A stretch of DNA of 64,000 bases from the NCBI GenBank assembly GCA_016508695.1, contig VNKQ01000009.1, forward strand, positions 1,302,001 through 1,366,000, written 5' to 3'. Source of the stretch: Hyphodiscus hymeniophilus. Lineage: Eukaryota > Ascomycota > Leotiomycetes > Helotiales > Hyphodiscaceae. The notes below the pieces were generated by a model. That model did no database searches and had not been told where the DNA came from. It saw only the letters and a program-made list of their open reading frames with translations. Position 1 is the stretch's first letter, and each line of letters opens with the position of its first letter. Below, piece after piece: positions 35,559 to 49,800 of the stretch. Made by a program: the position numbers and the translations under genes.

Positions 35559-37539
35559 GGGACGAGTTATTTCAACTCTAATACTGGCTATTTTAACTCT
35601 TTGGGGGTATACCTAGTAAGCTTACTTCCTTATACTATTTTATATATAAGGGCAAATATAATTTATATTACTTATTAAAATTAATATATCTTTATTAACT
35701 TATAACCTTTAGAGAAAATACTCTTAGAGTATATTAAGTTACTTGCGAATAGTCCCCCTCCCCCTAGTTGTTAGTATATAATTCGACGGTTACTTAGCCT
35801 GCCTTATTTTTAGGGACGAGCTATTTCAACTCTAATACAGGCTATTTTAATTCTATTAGTCCTAGATCGTTTTTATACTTGCGTATATTTAGTAAGCTTT
35901 ACTTACTATATAAATTTATATACGCATAAGAGTATATAATATATATTATTATATTAACTTATTAAAATTATAATCTAAATCTAACTTATACTTACTATCT
36001 TATATATAACCCTTAAAAGATTCTATTATTATAACTTTAACCTCTTATATTACTTCCCTTTATAATATATTTTTTATAATAATTATTATGTCTTTAAAGT
36101 AATTGTTTTTATATATAGAAGAAATCTCTCTTATATAACTTATTTCTCTTTTTATACTTAGCTTATATTAATTAATATACTCTTTTATTATTTATATTAT
36201 TATAAGGGTAATAGAATTATCTTAATTTAACTTAAAATAAATAATAAATACTAGTCTAATAAGAGACTTAAGTTACTTAAAGATTATAAAAAGTAAAGAA
36301 AGAGAGAGTTTAAAGGCTAAAAGTAATTATTAAGTACTTAATTTAATAATATATAATACTTTTTTTAATATATTATAGGGTTTACCTTTCTCTTATATAT
36401 ATATAAGGTTAAAAACTAGTCTTAAAACCTCTAATATAAAAAAGGGATTAAGAGTATTAATTATAAGCTTATTATAATATTAATAATAATATATATTAGT
36501 TAGTAAGATTACTCCCTTATTAGATTTATATTCTTATATTATATAAAAACAAGGTAAGCTAAGTAACTATCGAATTATATACTAATAACTAGGGGGAGGA
36601 GAATTACTTATAAGTAACTTAGTATACTTTAAGAGTATCTTCTCTATAGGTTATAAGTAAATAAAAATATATTAATTTTAATAAGTAATATAAATTATAC
36701 TTACTCTTATATACAAAATAATATAGGGAAGTAAGCTTATCAAATATACTCCCAAAAAGTTAAAATAGCTAGTATTAGAGTTAAAATAACTTGTCCTTGT
36801 TTTTATATAATATAAGAGTATAAATTTAATAGGGGAGTAATCTTATTAACTAATATATATTATTACTAATATTATAATAAGCTTATAATTAATACTCTTA
36901 ATCCCTTTTTTATACTAGAGGTTTTAAGACTAGTTTTTAATTTTATATATATATAAGAGAAAAGTAAACTTTATAATATATTAAGAAAAGTATTATATAT
37001 TATTAAATTAAGTACTCGATAATTATTTTTAGCCTTTAAACTTTCCTTTTCCTTAGCTCTTATAATTTTTAAGTAATTTAAGTCTTTTATTAGACTAGTA
37101 TTTATTATTTATTTTAAGCTAAATTAAAATAATTTTATTATTCTTATAATAATATAAATAATAAAAGAATATATTAATTAATATAAGCTAAGTATAAAAA
37201 AGGAAATAAGTTATATAAAAGGGATTTCTTTTATATATAAAGATAATTATTTTAAAGACGTAATAGTTATTATAAGAGATATATTATAAAAGGAAGTAAT
37301 ATAAGAAGTTAAAGTTATAATAATAATAAAATCTTTTAAAGGTTATATATAAGATAATAAGTATAAGTTAGATTTAAATTATAATTTTAATAAGTTAATA
37401 TAATAATATATATTATATATTCTTACGCGTATACAAATTTATATAGTAAGTAAAGCTTACTAAATATATATAAGTATAAAAACAATCTGGGACTAGTAGA
37501 GTTAAAATAGCTAGTATTAGAGTTGAAATAGCTTGTCCC
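35559..37539 (+). mobile_element. C3: C-type element carrying C4
   Basis: Starts GGGACGAGTTATTTCAACTC, ends GAAATAGCTTGTCCC. TSD TATATATA at 35,551-35,558 and 37,540-37,547. Minus C4 and its TSD it is 988 bp, almost the size of C4 (985 bp). At about 35,620-35,710 it holds the uninterrupted version of the sequence into which A1 and copia-1 inserted in C1. Confidence 0.92.
35813..36797 (-). mobile_element. C4: C-type element (985 bp) inside C3
   Basis: Starts GGGACGAGCTATTTCAACTC, ends AACTTGTCCT. TSD TATTTTTA at 35,805-35,812 versus TGTTTTTA at 36,798-36,805, one G/A difference. Interior is near-identical in layout to A1/A5 although the TIRs differ. Confidence 0.9.
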
Positions 37540-38200
37540 TATATATAACCCTTAAAAGGTTTTATTACTATAACTTTAACTTCTTATACTACTTGCCTTT
37601 ATAATATATCTTTTATAATTATCGTTATGTCTTTAGGCAATCGTCTTTATATATAAAAGAAATCCCTTTTATATAACCCCTCTTCCTTTACTTACTTAGT
37701 TTATATTAATCAATAAGTCCTTTTATTATTTATACTATTATTAGAGTAATAGAACTTATTTTATTTAAGCCTAAATAGACTATAAAGACTTGCCCGACTA
37801 ATAACTTAAGTTACTTAAGGATTACAAGGGCTAAAGAGAGGGGAAGTTCGAAGATTAAGAGTAGTTATTATATACTCGATTTTATAATATGTAATACTCT
37901 TCTTAGTATATTACGGGGTTTACCTTTCTCTCGAATAATAAGAATATATTAATATTTAGTAAAGTGTATAGTTTAGCCTTGCTTGCGTATATAAATATTA
38001 CAAATTACTATAGCTAAGCGAGGGTATTAAGTGTACCCCCGAAAAGTTATTTTAGCTGGCAGGCAAGTTATTATAGCCCGTCCCTTAAAGTAGCCGGGAG
38101 TAGAATTAAAATAGCTTAACCCAAAAAGTATCTCTAAGGTAAGTACATACCTTTTTAGACATATAGTGGGTATACGCCCTAAGAGTTAAAATAGCTAGCG

Positions 38201-38559
38201 TGTTATAACCACATGACAATTCATGGCCTAAGGCTTAGTAGCTAGGCTATAAGAAAATTATAAATAGAGATTATAAGAGTAAAAGTTACTTTATAGTTAT
38301 ATAATTAGATTAGTCGTCTTAAGAAGATTAAGATACTAATTTAATTAATTATACTAATTTTAGGCTATAAAAGTTTTATATAAATAAGTAGTTTCTTTAA
38401 GTAAATAAAGGCTTTATACTTAACTTAAAGTAAAGTATCTTTATATATATTTAGTAACTAATAATAGTTATATAATACTTGACTATAAATTAGTTCTCCT
38501 ACTTACTTAACTTAACTAACTTACTTATAATTTATTATTAAGAGTCGAGGTTTATTATA
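38201..38559 (+). repeat. 5' LTR of gypsy-1
   Basis: Begins TGTTATAACCACATGAC and ends GGTTTATTATA (TGT..ACA in unmutated form). Confidence 0.92.
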
Positions 38560-40937
38560 CTTTAAGTACTAATACTAATAAGTACTAGAGTATACGTTAA
38601 TTAAGTAATAATGTCTTTAAAAGTAAGAAGTTCTAAAGGCTATCGGGCTAAAGAACTAAAAAGACTTATAATAATAGAAACACTTGTAGTAAGAGAAAGA
38701 CTTATAATAATAAGGGAAATCGATAAGAATATTAAGTATAAAATAGTCGAACTATTTATAAGAGAATAAAATTAGCTTTAAGGCTTTATTTTATAGCTTT
38801 GACTATATATAAAGTTTAATAAGGAATAATTCTAATTTCTTATAAAATAAGTCTTTTAAGTAATAATTATATTAAAGGAAAAGGCACTTAATTAAATCGA
38901 GGGTTTCTTAAAAGATTACTTTATTAATACTAATAATAAAAGATAACCCGTTAAAGCTATATAAAAGACTACTTTAAAGATCTTTAGAATATAAGACGGA
39001 TTTCTCGAGAAACTATAAGTAAACTTTAGTATAATAAATAAAAAAGCCGAAGTAAAACAAGCTATTAAGGGCTTATAATAAAAAGGGTTAGTTACCTTAT
39101 ATACTTGCGACTTCTAAAGATATTTTACTTATATAGGCTAGGATAATAGCGCCTTATACTATTAGTATAAGAAGGGCCTTAAGGACTTTATTAAAGAAAA
39201 ACTTTTATAATATAAAAGAGAAGTTAATATTATAAAACGACTTATTAAAACTATATATTAGATAAATAATAATTAGTATAAGTTAAAATTAAAACGAAAA
39301 GAGAAGTCTTACTTAATTTATAAACGTATAGGCGAAAGACAAAGGGGATACTAACGATATAATAACTCTTATAAAAGAAGAGACTCTATAGAATTAGATA
39401 TTACGTTTAAAGAACTTAATAAAAATAAACTTCTTTAGTACTTTATTTTATTTGGAACTAAGATAATAAGAGAACTAGAGTATTAGTTTACTATTAAATA
39501 AGAATAAAAAAAAGCAATATTATAAAAGATACGGCTATCGAAGCTATATAACAAAACGCAATTACTAGCGTTTAAGTAAGTTAAACTAAATATATTAGGG
39601 GAATATAAAACTATACTCTTTTACTTATAAGAAGCTATTGAAACGCAAATAAAAGAAGTTACGAGCGTTTTACCCTTATAGAGTATTCGAGCCTAATAGT
39701 ATAAGGACAAGCTTATAGATAATATAAATTTTAATAAAGAACTATAAAATATTCGGGTATAGTACTATAAAATACACAAAGTATATAAGGTATAAATTAA
39801 AGCTATACGAGAAAGAGAAAACGTTGCCTAGACTAATTACTTATAATATAAAGAATTAATATAAAGCGCTTACTATATAAATATATATTTAATTTATTAT
39901 ACATTTAAAATAAATAATAAAAGATTCTTATAATAGAAAATCCCTATTTACTAGCAAAAAACTATATTATTAGAGGTATTACTTGCGCTAATACTAAGAC
40001 TATAAATAGACTTCTTATTTAAACTAATCTTAAGATCGAGTAGTAAACTATTAAAAAACTAAGAGGTACTAGAAGTAAAAGGCTACTTCTAAAGCGCTAT
40101 AAAGAGCTTAGAAACCTATATAACAATTAGTTATATATAATAAAAGGAGAAAAATAACTTTTACTTTTAATTTATATTAATAAATACTCTTTATAAGTAA
40201 TAATAAACTTAGGAGTAACGAGTAACTTTATTAATATTAAAGTAGCTATAAGAAAATTCGGGATTCTTAAGAAGTAAGACTTATATAGCCTAAGTATTAT
40301 TAATAAAGAAACGATTAAGTCTAATAAGAAAATAATAACTTATAAAACTAAACGTCTTTAAATAAAAATAATAAAAGAATATATTAAAGAGATTTAATTC
40401 GATCTCATTACTATAAGAACTTATATAGTAATTCTTAATATACTTTAACTTTAACTTTATAATTTATTAGTCGATTAAAAACAAAAAAGGATTACTTTAA
40501 GCTAATATTTATATTAATATAACGATAGGACACTTTAAGGAGATAAAAGATCTCTTAACTAAAAAGAGTTATATACGATTACCCTAAGTCTAAAGGACTA
40601 AGCTTAAGCCTTTATATTAAAGTAAATATTAGTAGTATATAAGAAATACGAGTTTTTATTTCGAGAAGCCTCTTATAATAAGGTATTTCTAAAGTATAAG
40701 CTATAGGATTATAAAATACTTATTAAGCTAAGAAAGAGTCTTATATTTAAACTTATTTATTAGTTATTAACAAAAGAATTAATTATATATAAAGAGTATA
40801 TTAACCTAAATCTAACGAAAAGATTTATACAACTATTAATATTACTAGTAATAAGCTTACTTTTATTTATATTAAAAAAAAAACAGAAAACTAAGACTTT
40901 ATATTAATTATTAATAACTTAATAGTATTATTATTAA

Positions 40938-43100
40938 GGATTAGTACTTACTACCCTTAATTAACAAGCTATATAATAGATTAAAAGAAATAATATTCTT
41001 TATTTACTTAGATATATAAAGGGCTTATAACCTTATACGCATTAAGTTAAAAAAAGAATAGAAAACAGTATTTAAAATACGATATAGATTATATAAATAC
41101 TTAATTATACTCTTCTAATTAACTAATATACTCGTATTATACTAATAATTAGTTAATAATACTTTATACGAACACTTAAATATCTTTGTTATTATATACT
41201 TAAACGATATTCTAATATTCTTTAAAAACAAAGTAAAATATATTAAATATATAAGGAAAGTCCTCGAAAAGCTTATAAAAATACTTTTTATATTAAAGCT
41301 AGAGAAATATAAGTTTTATAAAAAAGAAGTAACTTTCTTAAGGTTTATTATAAGACGAAATAAAATTAAAATAAATCTTAAAAAAGTAAAAGTAATACTT
41401 AACTAAAAAGAATCTAAGACTATTAAAGAAATATAATCTTTTTTAAGATTCGCTAACTTTTATTAGAGATTTATCTAAAGATATTTAATAGTTATAAACC
41501 CACTTATAAAACTTATATAAAAAGATAAAAAATAAGAATAAAATAAAAAAGCCTAATAAGCTTTTAATAACCTTAAGGCTCGATTTGTATTAGCCCCTAT
41601 CCTTATTACGTTTAATCCGGAACTACTAATTATCTTAGAGACGGATATATTAGACTTCGCTATTAGAGTAGTAATTAGTTAGCTTAATAAAGACGGAAAA
41701 CTTAAGCTAATTATATACTACTTACGAAAACTCTTATTAGTAAAACTTAATTATAATATATATAATAAAGAGCTACTTATTATAGTCGTATTATTCGAAT
41801 AGTAAAGAATTTACTTTAAAGGACTAAAATACTAAGTTTAAGTATAGACTAACTATAAGAACCTTATAACCTTTATTATAACTAAGATCTTAAACTAAAG
41901 ACAAGTTAAGTAATTAGAAATACTATTAGTATATAACTTTACTATCTCTTATTAAAAAGGATTAGAAAACGCAAGAGTAAATACTTTAAGCCAATAATAA
42001 GAGTATAATAAAAAACTTATAAAGAGGCCCTACGCTATACTTAAAGAAGTTAATAAAAATATAAAGTATAATTATAAACTCTTAGTTATAATATTTATTA
42101 TAAAAGATAAGGATTTAGAAATAAGAATAAAAGTAGTATATCGATAAGATAAATGTATAATTAGAATCCTTAAAGAATTAAGTAAAGACTTTGCTATAAA
42201 CTACTAAAGAATACTACGATTTAAAAGACTTATTTATATTCTATTATATATAAAGAATAAGTTTATTTGAGAATAATACTCGTTATTTACTTATAGATAT
42301 TAAGGAATTAATAGGACCCTAGAGAGGCTATTAAGAGATTATTACTTCTTAAGAATAAGGAAAATAATAAACAAAAAAGTATTAGAATATAACCTTTATA
42401 ATAAAAGTAAACTAAATAGGCACGCACTATATAAGCTATTATAATTAGCCTTAATACCTAGAAAGGCATAAAAATCGATAGCCTTTAATTTTATTATTAA
42501 ACTATTACTATCTAAAGAACTAATAACAAACGTTATTTATAACTTTATTTAAGTAGTTATTAATCGACTAACGAAATATAAATACTTTGTATTATATAAG
42601 GAAAAAAGTAATATAATAGAGTTAATATATATATTCGTAAAAATAATTATTAGTTAATATAAGCTACTAGATAAAATTATATTAAATAGGGATAAGCTCT
42701 TTACCTTGAAGTTCTAATCTTTACTAATAATATAACTTAGAGTAAACTATAAACTATTTATAGCCTTTTACTTATAAACGAATAAATAAATAAAAAGATT
42801 AAACTAAACGCTAAAATAATACTTACAAAGCTATATAAACTAAGAGTAAAACAATTAGGTAAAACTATTACTAATTATAGAATTTATATATAATAGCTCG
42901 AAAAGTAAGCTTATTAGGATATTACCCTTCTTTGCGAACTATAAATACTAGTTAAAAGCCTATTAATAGCTAAGAAAGGATAGTAAGAGAGCCTAATACG
43001 CACTCGTATCTATAGACAAGTTAAGGGCACTATATAAATAACTAGCTAGGGATATTAAGTTTATTAGACTTAAAACAATAATATATACTAATAAAAAGCA
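40938..43100 (+). pseudogene. Gypsy-1 pol relic (RT, RNase H, integrase)
   Basis: Plus-strand translation through stops gives an RT fragment with DYLLPLINKL (canonical YPLP.I), FIYLDI.RAYN near 41,015 (FSKLDL..GY), and YLNDILIF near 41,196 (YLDDILIF). RNase H shows LETDILDFAI near 41,625, ELLII near 41,770 and a TNYKNL relic near 41,850. The integrase has IAFNFII near 42,480, VVINRLTKYKYF near 42,555 (VVVDRLTKYAHF) and LNRDKLFTLKF near 42,685 (SDRGSLFTSKF). Trp and Gln codons appear as stops. Borders are approximate. Confidence 0.82.
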
Positions 43101-43153
43101 AAGTATAAAGCTAATACTTAAAGAGGGGAATAAAGTCTACCTCTTATAAAAAA

Positions 43154-43418
43154 TGTCGCGTAGATAATCAGTCTAATCTTTAAGAAGAAAGGGGTTTAAG
43201 AAAAGACTACTCGAATAAGCGTATATTAAGTATTATTTAGTCTAAAGAAAAAAGAAAAAGAAGTGAGTTTTCTCTTAAGTATTAAATTACTCTTATAAAG
43301 CTTAGTAAAATAAGTACTTAAATAAAGCTTAAGTAATTATATAATATAATTAAATATTTAATAAGTATAATTAGATATTTTATAATTATAAGATTAGTTA
43401 AGCCTTAATTTTGTAATA
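43154..43418 (-). repeat. 3' LTR of copia-2
   Basis: 265 bp, shown reversed: starts TGTCGCG and ends TTTTGTAATA; followed by the polypurine-tract complement (TACCCCCTAG). Confidence 0.92.
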
Positions 43419-45649
43419 TACCCCCTAGTTATTATAAAAAAGTCTAAAGACCTTTTATTTTATAATAACTATTGTTTTATAATCCCTAATCCCTTATATT
43501 CTTTAAATAACTTTAATTTAATATATTAGAATATATACTCGTATTTAAAGTCGATTATAGAATATAGCGTATATTTGCTTATATAGCTTGTAAGTAAGTT
43601 CCTTATACTTTGTATATATATAGATTTCGATTTATAAATATTAGTATTTACTTTATTTAATTGCTTAATATAATTAATCTAATTAGATATCTTATACTTA
43701 ATAGTAATTAGTATTATAATTAGCTTTAACTAATATCTCTTCTATCTCTTAGCCTTATAAATAGTATAAATAACGCAAATAATATAAATAACGCAAACTT
43801 TATACGTTATTTAATCTTTATAGTTACCTTAATTAATCTAGTAACTTAATACGCTTTTAATTATATTAGTAAGCGCGTATCTAATTAGGCTATAAGTATA
43901 AAATCGCGATCTCGCGACCTTTTAACCTCTAATAATAATAATAATAATAACGTTAACTTTTAATATTACTATAGTAATATACTATTACTATTTTATTAAT
44001 AGCTCTTCTATTTTCTTGTTAATTATTAATATAAGTAATACTTTAAGTAATAATACAAGTAAAAGCTTAAGTAATCGATTACCTTCGTTTAAATTCTAGG
44101 TTTAATTCTTTACTTTATCTAATTGTTACTTTATATTCGATAATTAGTATAGCTAACCTTTCTAATATATAGGGCTTTAAAGAAGAAGAGCTTTAAGTAG
44201 AGATACTTATTAATCTTTTTACTACCAAATCTAACAATCCCTTCTAATCTCTCCCTCTTTTTACTAATAATCGTAATAATAATAATAATCGCAACGATAA
44301 TAATAATAATAATAGAGAAGAAAAAGATAAGGAAGACAAAGCTAGAGAAAATAAAGATAAAGAAAATAAAGATAATCTAATCTTGTCTCTTATTAAGTTA
44401 CGTAATCGCTATTACTAGTTTTTGCGCTTATTACTTATATTAACTCTTATTCTTATTACTCGTCTAAATAGTAGTCTTACTCGCCGCTTATATAGTTAGA
44501 CTACTCGCCTTAGTTTTAATTCTTTTATTCTAGATAATTATATTCTAGATATTTTAAACGATTATATTCTAGATACTCCTTCTTATTATTCTCGTAGTCT
44601 TACTCGTAGTCTTAATACTTAGTAAGATTAGCCTTGCCTTAGTTATTTGTCTTCTTTAATAGCTAGAAAATTTAATAATCGTTACTTTAAGAATTCTATT
44701 ATATTATATAGTAATTAGTATTACTAATACTATATATACTCTTGCGTTTTAATCCCTATTAGTATTCTTTTATATACTTAGTTATTTTATAATAAGTATT
44801 CTTATTAAGAAGCTAGCTAGAGTTTTAATTAAAAGGTATATTAAATATAAAGTTTTTATTTAATTAATACTAATTTTTATATAGAAAATAAAGTAATTAA
44901 AGATTACTATTTAAACTATATTAAAGATTAGTAATTTTATTAATCTTACTAATTATACTTTAAGAATTAGTACTTGTCGATATAAAGATAATAATAATAA
45001 TTAAGGTCTTACTTCTCGTTATATTAGAACTCTTCTTTTTAGTTCTATTAGTTCGAAGACTAGTAAGTAAGAAATACTTACTTAAGCCTTTACTACTTAT
45101 ATAAATATTATACGTAGTCTAAGTAGTTAAGGTAGCGAATAATCTATTAATAATCTAGGGAAATACTAGGTAGTCTTTTTGTAATATATTTTCGTTTTTC
45201 TTTTTTTTATATTAAAGTAACTTAGTAATAATACCCAAATAAGTATTAATTTACTAAATTCCCTTGACTATAAAATAAATAACTTATAAAATAAAATATA
45301 TAATTATTAATTATATTATCTTATTATATTATAACTTTAAAGTATAAAAAACTCTATTTAATTCTTTTAGTTAATCTTACTAGTATTTATATAGAATTCT
45401 ATAATAGTCTTACTAGTATCTTACTAAATATACTATTAATTTATCTAATCTTAGTAATATCTAGCTAGAATTTTAATAAATTCTATTAATATTTAAAAGA
45501 TATTTAATTACTAATCTCTAATCCTTAATTATATTAATTAAATACTTAGTCTAATCCTTAGAGATCTATTTAATATCTACTTACTAGACGCTAATTAATT
45601 AATACTTTTATATAATTAATACTTTAGATTCTATACCTTCTTAAGATTT

Positions 45650-48600
45650 TTAATCTTTTTATATATATTCTATAGATTTAATAAAGCTCGGAAATACTTA
45701 AACTTGTATTTAAAGAGATTCTTAATAAGCCTATTTACTAGTATTTTACTAGTCGGTAAGTATATTACTTCGAACGTTCTAAATCTATACTCTTAATAAA
45801 GCTATATGTTTTAAATGTCTATATATCGTAGCTTAGTTATAATTCTCTTATTCTCCCTTACGATTAGTTTAATTATTTATTAATTATTATAAAAGATTAT
45901 TTAAGAGTCTTTAAGCGAGAGTTTAATCTCTTTAAAAAATCGTTATAATATTATTGTTTCTTTAGTTATATACTTTACTTTTAAGAGCTTTACTTAAGTA
46001 GTAAACGTTAATACTATTAACTATTAAGTTACTTTTTAAGTAATAAGTCCTCTAAATAAAAATATTATATACCCGTAAGATAATCGCTAAGTTTTAATAT
46101 TATTTACAAATAATACGTCTAATACGATTAGTAACTAGCTTTCTAAGCTTCTTTTATATTAAATAATAAGATAACGAGTTCCTTAAAGATATTTAATTAC
46201 TTAATTAATTGCTTTTATATATTATATACTAGGGTTTATTAAAAATTAAGAGAGCTAAGAAGTCGCAAAAGTAATATTTACTCTAATTATAATTATAATA
46301 TAAAGAACTAATTTTACTTTTTCTTAATATGCCTTAATAAAGCTTAGTATTATTATCTCTAGGTTCTTAATAAGCTTAGTTCTTAAGAGTAATATAAATA
46401 AACATTTCTATTTAGCTAAATTAAACTTTCGAGCGATCTTTTTAATATAAGTATTATAAAGTAAGGAGATCGTTTTATTATTCCGATTTCTAACTATATA
46501 AATACTTAAAAACTATTAAATATCTCTTAAGTCCTAAAGCTTATACGACTTTTTTAGCTTTTTAATAAACTTATATACTTTTTACTTATTTCTTTTATAA
46601 TATAAGATTAGTATATTATTTATATAAAAGACTATAAAGATTTGTCGAGTAGGGTTATAAAAGAAGTATAGTTCTTTCTTACTTTAAATTAACCTAAGAG
46701 ACTTAATTATCGAAGAGAAGTCTTAATACTAAAGAACTAAAGAGTCTTATAAGCTATATAAAGCTTAATCGATTTCTATATAAAACCTTACTTTCTTAAA
46801 GCCTAAAGGAAGTTAGTATATTACTTATACTCTTTTATTATTTTATAAAGTATTAATAAAAGTATTAATAACGTTATATTACTTAATTTTAAGATTAAAG
46901 TAAGCTATAATAGTTATAACTACTCGAAATAAACGAGTAATAAGTATAATAGTATATATAGAAATAATTAAATTTTCTTCTTAAAAGTTATAATAGATAA
47001 TAATCCAAGACTTATAGCAAATTATAAAACTATTTGAGTTTACTTTATAAGTAAAGACCTATTTTAAAGGAATAGCTTTTAAATTAACTAAGCTTGCCTT
47101 AATTTATCTCTAATAGTTTCTTAGCTTTAGATTCTTAATTTTTAATCTTATATTTTAAATAAAGTAATTATTATATTTGTATATCTTAAGATTGCTTTAT
47201 AACCTTAGTGCCTTTAGAAGATTTTTTTAGTAAACTCTTCTTAAAGCTAAAAGTATCTTTTCTTTTAAAGTATTATTTACTAAAATAAAAGTAAAGATTA
47301 TTGTATATATTATCTAGACTTATTTTTTATAGCTTAAGTCTTTTTAAAATATTAATAAGAACTTATTATATTACTCTTAGCTTAATCCTAAGATTAAAGT
47401 ATATATTAAAGTAATATATAATATACTTAGTTTGTTCTCGTCTAAATCTTTTTTAAAGACGATTTGTAACTTAGGCTATTAATTTTTCTATACTTATTAT
47501 TCTAATTTACTTAATTAGTATATCTTACAATTTAAGACTCTTATTATTAGAATATTACTTAAAAGACTACTCTTTATTATTAAAAGACTATTACTCGTAG
47601 CTATTTTATAATTACTAAAGCCAAATTCGCCTTATATTAGGCTAAGTAATTCCCTAGATTAGTATATAACTACTTAAAGGATTAATCGTTTACTTATACT
47701 CGGGTACTCGTTTAACGACTAAGCTAATCCTTAAGTAACTATACTTTTATTTAACTTGCTATTAATATAATTACTAACTATAAGTATTTTTTTAAATAAA
47801 TAATTGTTATTACTTCTTTTAGTTCCTATTTATAAGTTTATTAGCTTAAGTATTTATTTAAGAATTAAAAGTCTAATTTCTTTACTTACTCCCGAGTTTT
47901 AACTTTTATTATCTTTACTTAGAAGCTTACTCTTTAAAATCTCGTATATAAAATCTTTTAGTATAGTTATAACTTCTCTTTTAAAAGAGAGTATCTCGTT
48001 TATAAAAAGATATTTAATAATTTTACTAATAGCGTTTTAAATTTTATACTTTTTAATTAAAGAAATAATAGCTTTAGTATTTATTAAAGACTATTACTTT
48101 TGTGTCTTTTAATTAGAAATATAGAATTTGGTTTTATTAAAAGTTATATCCCTTATAATAATTACTCTTCTAAGTTAAGGCACTTAAATCCTATATATAT
48201 TAAACGCGATATATTTAATTAAGTATCTAATATACGCTTGGGGAAATACTTTAAATACTCTTTTGTTTTTGCCTTTTTGTTATTCTTTTTTTAAAACGTA
48301 TATTTAAGCGCTATAAGTATAAATTCTATTTTAGTTAAGTCTAAAATTAGTTATTACTTATTATATAAGCGCTTAATTATATTACTTAAAGTAATTCTAA
48401 AACTATAAGTATAAGACTTTATTTAGTAAGCGTTACTTATAAGCTTTAAAGAGAAGAATAATATATAAGTAAATTATTACTTTATATATCTCCGGCTAAA
48501 GGTTTTCTGGGAGATTAGTAGCAAGTCTTATTCTAATTGATTTCTCGATTATATCTCTCCTAGCTTTTTCGATTATACTAGTAGGCTTATAAGTATAAGC

Positions 48601-49800
48601 TAGTATTAATTTTATATCGATTCCTTTTGTATCGGCTTATCGCTTAAAATCTATTATACTAAAAGGAGAGATTACTAAAGTATCTTAATTACTCTTAATC
48701 TTATAAATTAATAGTCTAAATTAGTATTTTACTTATATATTAAAATAAGAGATTAAGTTTATAATTGCAATCCTGCGTTTCTCTATAAGTATAAATCCCT
48801 AATACTTTTTACTAAACTCGTCCTTAATTAATAAAATCTAGCTAATATTATTATATACTTTAAGGAAATTAAAGAGATCTCAAATAATTCTCTAAAATAG
48901 TCTTAGCGATTTAAAGTATAATACTTAATAAGAAATTTACTTTTTAACTAATATAAGAGTATAAGCTTTATAATATATAATTAGTATTCCCTTAATAATT
49001 ATATTCTTAGTCGCTTTTACAAGTAACTTAAAGACCTTTAGTCTAGGGTATTCTACTCGTTAATACTAAAGCTTAGCTAAATTACTCCGGGGTTTCAAAT
49101 AGTCTCTTAATTGTTTAAATAACTTCTTTAGTTATTATTTAATTATTAAGTATATTATTACTAATCTTATATATATTAGAATTATAGGGAAAAAACTTAA
49201 GTAAGAGGTAAGTAACTTGTATTTAAGGAAAACTAAGTTAAATTTACGTTTTATACTAAGTATAATAACGTTAGAATTAATATTCTTATATTTTAATAAA
49301 CAATTAAGATTATAAAACTAAACCCTTACCTTAAGTATTTAAGCTTCTAAAATAATATTTATATAAAAACTATTAACTATAGCTATATCTAAAAGAGTAA
49401 GATTAGATATATAAGGTCCTTTTAGCCTATTAAAGAGATTTTTAATTACTCGAGTACCTTTTTTAATAATTAGTAAAATACTTAAGCCGACTTCGACTAT
49501 ATTACTACTAATTAAAAGAATAAAGGAATTAGGCTTAAGTAAGTCTTTTATATTAACTAAGTATATTAATCCGTAATTATTAAAGAGTATATTATTAAAA
49601 AGTAAGTATTTCTTTAAAAAATTAAAAGTCGAATAAATCTTATAACCCGCTTTTTTAAGTAAGTCTAAATTAATAATCGTATAGTTAACTCTATTTGGGT
49701 ACTTACCTTATTATTTCTTTAAGTTTAGTATCTTGTCGAGATATTACTTTTACTTCTTTTTTTCAATTAGTTATTTCTAATAGCCGCTTCTTACTTAATC
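45650..49800 (-). pseudogene. Copia-2 pol relic
   Basis: Collinear with the copia-1 pol relic: protease region about 49,340-49,640, RT active-site relic YINNILI near 46,620, RNase H end near 45,700. Stops throughout. Borders approximate. Confidence 0.75.

Larger units (their letters stand above)
35378..38084 (-). mobile_element. A4: A-type element carrying C3
   Basis: TIRs GGGACGGGCTATAATAACTT and inverse ending GCCCGTCCC. TSD TTAAAGTA at 35,370-35,377 and 38,085-38,092, exact, located in the right TIR of B6. Without C3 it is about 718 bp, an internally deleted A. Confidence 0.93.
35051..38122 (+). mobile_element. B6: B-type MITE carrying A4
   Basis: TIR variant GGGTTAAGCTATTTCAACTC and inverse ending GCTTAACCC. 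TSD AAAAAGTA at 35,043-35,050 and 38,123-38,130, exact. Interrupted in its right TIR by A4. Confidence 0.92.
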
